From Quillaja saponaria (Eukaryota; Streptophyta; Magnoliopsida; Fabales; Quillajaceae), in the NCBI GenBank assembly GCA_029379385.1, contig CM055618.1, forward strand, positions 16,965,071 to 17,029,070: a stretch of 64,000 nucleotides of DNA. Reading direction: 5' to 3'. Positions 60,821-64,000 of this stretch are shown here, piece by piece. Position numbers and translations under genes: made by a program. The notes under the pieces were generated by a model, which saw only the letters and a list, made by a program, of their open reading frames with translations, was not told the DNA's origin and searched no databases. The stretch's first letter is position 1. Each line of letters starts with the position of its first letter.

Positions 60821-63284
60821 TCAATGCCTCAAGCCTTCAACTATGTAAGCTGCATACAGGTCCCTGCAATACGAGAGGTATCCATGTAAGAAAATGATGG
60901 ATAATTTAAACCAAAGAAAGATAAAAAAACAGAAAGAAATTTGACATTTGGAAACTGCATTATAGTTTTGTACAGTCTAGTAACTCACTGGGAATACTTG
61001 ATAGCTTCAATGGCAGCTTCAGCTGGCAGAAAATCTTCGACATCAACTTTCTTGTTTTCATTCTTTTTGTCTAGCATGGCACGTTAAGGATATGCAGCAC
61101 TCCAAGGTGACATGGTATAAATAGCATAAAGTACAAAAGCAGAAGTAGATTCCCCCTGATCCTTTTCTTTTTCAATTTGTGATGATTATGTAATGTTATT
61201 TCGGCTATGTAGTATTTAGACATATGAGTGGAAAAAGATATTTGATGAAGTCCTGGAGAGTATAACTTTAAGTATAATCTAGAGACTAGAACTAAAATAG
61301 TTTGATAGATATAATTTGCAAATAAGTAGCATATTGAGTACTAATTAAAAGTAGCTGGATACAGTCCTCAAAGAAACGGCGAATCTCAGCTAAGCGATGT
61401 GGAGGAAGCTCCTTGATATCCTTATAATGACGGAACTCGGGGTCATCAGCACAAACTGCTATGATTTTGTCATCCTTTTCACCCTGCATATTCAAGACAT
61501 ATGGTAACGCTACATCTGAAATCACAGTAGCATGTATTCCCCCATTCTCAGCATTGTAAATGCCAGTCGGTATTTCATGTCAATCATATTACACTAACCT
61601 GCCTGAAGAACAGTGTCTCTTGGTCCACTGAAAGTATCATGTCAATCATAATACACCCAAGCAAATATTGAATAGGTTGTTTACATATTGATATATAGTG
61701 ATGGATATCTATATTTACCTGGTCAATCATGGGCATTAAACCAATAGCACGAGCACGGAGGAAAGAACCAGGTAGCACAGGCTCCTATCAAAGACAAAAG
61801 AGTTAAAAATCCAGAGCAAGTTTCAGTTGAAAAGATCAGTGTCTGGAGAAAGATAAGTTTCCAAATGACGCCACCTGCATCAGTACCAAGACGTCCAAAG
61901 GATCACTGTCTTCACAAATGGTTCTTGGGATGAAACCATAGTTGTGAGGGTAGACAACTGACGAGTAAAGGACACGATCCACCTATTATTAAATTTATTC
62001 ACTGTCATTCTTTGATGTAAACAAAAATTTAGCTCACATCCAAAGCTGATGCCATAATCTCTATAAAACAAGGGAAAATGTAAATCCTTAGCCCCATGGG
62101 AATCATAGTTCTCCGTTACCATAGTTTAGGAAAGAGGCAACAGTTTGTCACTTAAATTTCAATGAGAATTTGTATAACTTATCAAACTGGATATGCTTTT
62201 CAAATAATCCAAATCCTTCTTTTGTTTCCTCTTCTCATTTCCACTAAATGTGGATTGTCAGTTTGTTACTCTAGAAGTAAAAGCTACTTGGCCTCTTATC
62301 GTATGTAAATGCAGATAATTGAATTCATAATGAACAGTATAGTATACATATAATTTAGTCAACTAAGGCTTAAAAACCCCACATAAAAGAAATCTTGTTT
62401 CTTCCTCACAAGGAATGTAACATATGAATATGAAAGGCAAGAAACAATATTAATTATCAAAAGTTTTCAGAACATGTTGAAGGGATGATATTACCTTTAT
62501 AAGTCCACTTTTCTTGTCAAGCTCATACTTAACCTTGCTGCCTTTGCCAATTTCAACCACCTGCCATAGAAATTCACAATTTGAAATGAGACTTCATAAG
62601 ATGAGTCGGATAGGTGCTACTTCAGAGTCGCTTCCAGGCTCCTAGCTGATTTCCCATATAACCACTCTTTTGCATGTAATATACCCTAAGGTGGGATCCT
62701 CATCAGCAACAAAGCCTTGTTCCACCTGGTTCACTTTTTTCTATTGCATTCATGAATATAAACACACAACTTCCTACCATGATGGGAGAATAGAAGTTAT
62801 GAGACATGACATGACACGGATATGGCCTGCAGCTAGATGGCCCCTATGTTACAAAGAAAGAGACAATGACTTGTGATGTTCTTCTGAAAGTTCATAAAAT
62901 TGATGATTACAATTATTAAAATAAAAATAAAAACTTACACAGTTGAAAACTGCTGGAGCTCCTGGTCCTGCACAGATCAATCATCAAGCAAATTCAACCA
63001 AAGATTGCGATAGGTAATCTTTCTGAACAGTAAAACAAATTATTCTTACAAAGAGGTGAGGAGTGAGATTGAGTGTGATTCTGTGATTTTACCCGCACAA
63101 TGTTTTGGGAAACAGAGCGTTATTATCATTCAAAGGTTGTAGAAAAAACCCACAAAGTTGCCATACCAATTTCCAAATCATGCCAGGGATGAGCAGCCAC
63201 AGTTCTGTGGGTCATTGAAGAAATTATCCTTTCATTGAGAACTATTGTAGGGAATCCAGAGCAAATTTCCGCTTGCTTCTCCAT
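60821..63284 (-). CDS. PPA: Soluble inorganic pyrophosphatase (family I), eight exons
   Basis: Exons 63284-63167, 62967-62939 (a 29-base microexon), 62560-62495, 61982-61875, 61784-61719, 61483-61363, 61070-60989 and 60863-60821 all join in frame with GT-AG sites: 210 residues. The family signature [10 protein letters not shown] with its metal-binding aspartates is present. Also seen are [41 protein letters not shown] and [20 protein letters not shown]. The C-terminus ends [13 protein letters not shown]. It hydrolyses cytosolic pyrophosphate and so pulls biosynthetic reactions forward. The usual start (ATG at 63294, [10 protein letters not shown]) is out of frame with the rest: a single extra base near 63272-63262 shifts it, and that frame stops after 20 codons. 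An ATG ten bases downstream (63284, [12 protein letters not shown]) is in frame with the enzyme and has A at -3 and G at +4. The protein may thus survive with an altered N-terminus. Confidence 0.88.
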
Positions 63285-63294
63285 TGTTGGCCAT

Positions 63295-64000
63295 ACTGAC
63301 TTCTTCAGATAAACTAACAAGCATAAATAACATTATCATACTGTCATTCAAAACTACAAAGATTTTTTTTGAGATTAAATCATTAGACGGCAAAAAGTCA
63401 CTTCAATATAAGCAGAACAATCTGCAAAGAACTAAAATCTTTCTCCAAGGGTAGATGTACATTCAGATTTCATTGAAAATTCAAGCACCTTCTCTATAAT
63501 TTTTATACAACACAAGATTCAAATTCGGTTTGCAAAGAATCAAATTCATGAAGTAAAATATGATTAGGCTAGCTCAAGCATAGTGATTATTAAAAGATCC
63601 TTCATGGCTATTGAAGATTATCAAAAGGGACAGCAGATCTACTAACCAACCACCACGAAGCAGGTCAATAATAGAAGGCCATGGTAGTAAAGAAAAAGAT
63701 ATTGACATGGGAAACTTAAATAACCATGGGATCTCAATCAAGATAAAAATTTAAACAAAACCCAGTTTATTTAATCATTTTGCAATCATGTTTAAGCAAG
63801 AAGAGGATAGTTTTTAAAGTGAAAAATATATATTATAGAATCCTTTGTTCATAAGGTGATTTCGCCAATAAAACAAGCTAACGACCACTTGGATCGAGAA
63901 ACACAACGATAAACAGCATAATTAATTATAAAACAACTAAAAACAAATTATTCACTTGCTTCAAGCACAGACACAGAGAAATGCGCATGCAGATCATCAG
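63295..64000. other. Region upstream of the pyrophosphatase gene
   Basis: Presumed 5' UTR and promoter, possibly with a leader intron. No coding sequence recognised up to the window edge. Confidence 0.5.

Noticed and set aside
1..64000. tRNA, rRNA, CRISPR arrays or bacterial-type operons
   Set aside because: No cloverleaf with A and B boxes, no rRNA segments and no regularly spaced repeat array were recognised; the content is plant nuclear.

Overview
The window is nuclear DNA of a flowering plant. It is AT-rich, its genes are split by GT-AG introns, TATA boxes lie upstream of several genes, and every recognisable protein belongs to a land-plant family. Protein style and gene order suggest a rosid dicot. 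Citrus or a relative is my best guess, but no single feature proves it.

Layout. 1.5-3.8 kb (-): a two-exon BCS1/HSR4-type AAA ATPase. 6.9-9.8 kb (+): a nine-exon P450 of the CYP85 clan, CYP722-like, with one frameshift in exon 1. 10.5 kb (-): a broken first exon of a Tm-1-like gene. 12.0-14.7 kb (+): a SABATH methyltransferase behind a triplicated TATA-bearing promoter, with a damaged splice donor. 18.6-19.4 kb (-): a DUF4408/DUF761 membrane protein. 22.3-32.7 kb: two unequal tandem copies of a segment, each with an intact plastid lipid phosphate phosphatase epsilon (LPPE) gene. A stray copy of the SABATH last exon and a PPR remnant mark the junction. 33.6-35.9 kb (-): a GH5 beta-mannanase (MAN7-like). 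38.0-41.3 kb (-): a decayed plastid Era-type GTPase. 42.7-46.2 kb (-): a coiled-coil, tail-anchored protein of unknown function. 49.0-49.4 kb (-): a 127-residue plant-specific protein. 50.7-52.3 kb (-): a PPR pseudogene, and 56.0-57.6 kb (-): its intact relative. 54.0-54.7 kb (-): a J-domain remnant of JAC1/auxilin type. 59.0-59.5 kb (-): two exons of a gamma carbonic anhydrase pseudogene. 60.8-63.3 kb (-): an eight-exon soluble inorganic pyrophosphatase with a one-base insertion at its N-terminus.

The order LPPE - MAN7 - Era - tail-anchored protein - small protein - PPR - gamma-CA is, from memory, that of Arabidopsis At5g66450 to At5g66510, so this is an old collinear block. Several members have decayed here (Era, gamma-CA, one PPR copy). 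Working copies of the organelle genes Era and gamma-CA are therefore expected elsewhere in the genome.

The genes do not form an operon or a clear pathway. The most interesting structure is genomic. A tandem duplication of about 13.6 kb, with templated filler at its junction, was followed by large deletions in one copy and apparent homogenisation around LPPE. Single-base lesions also hit the 5' parts of otherwise intact genes (P450, pyrophosphatase) and one splice donor (SABATH). No previously undescribed molecular system is evident.
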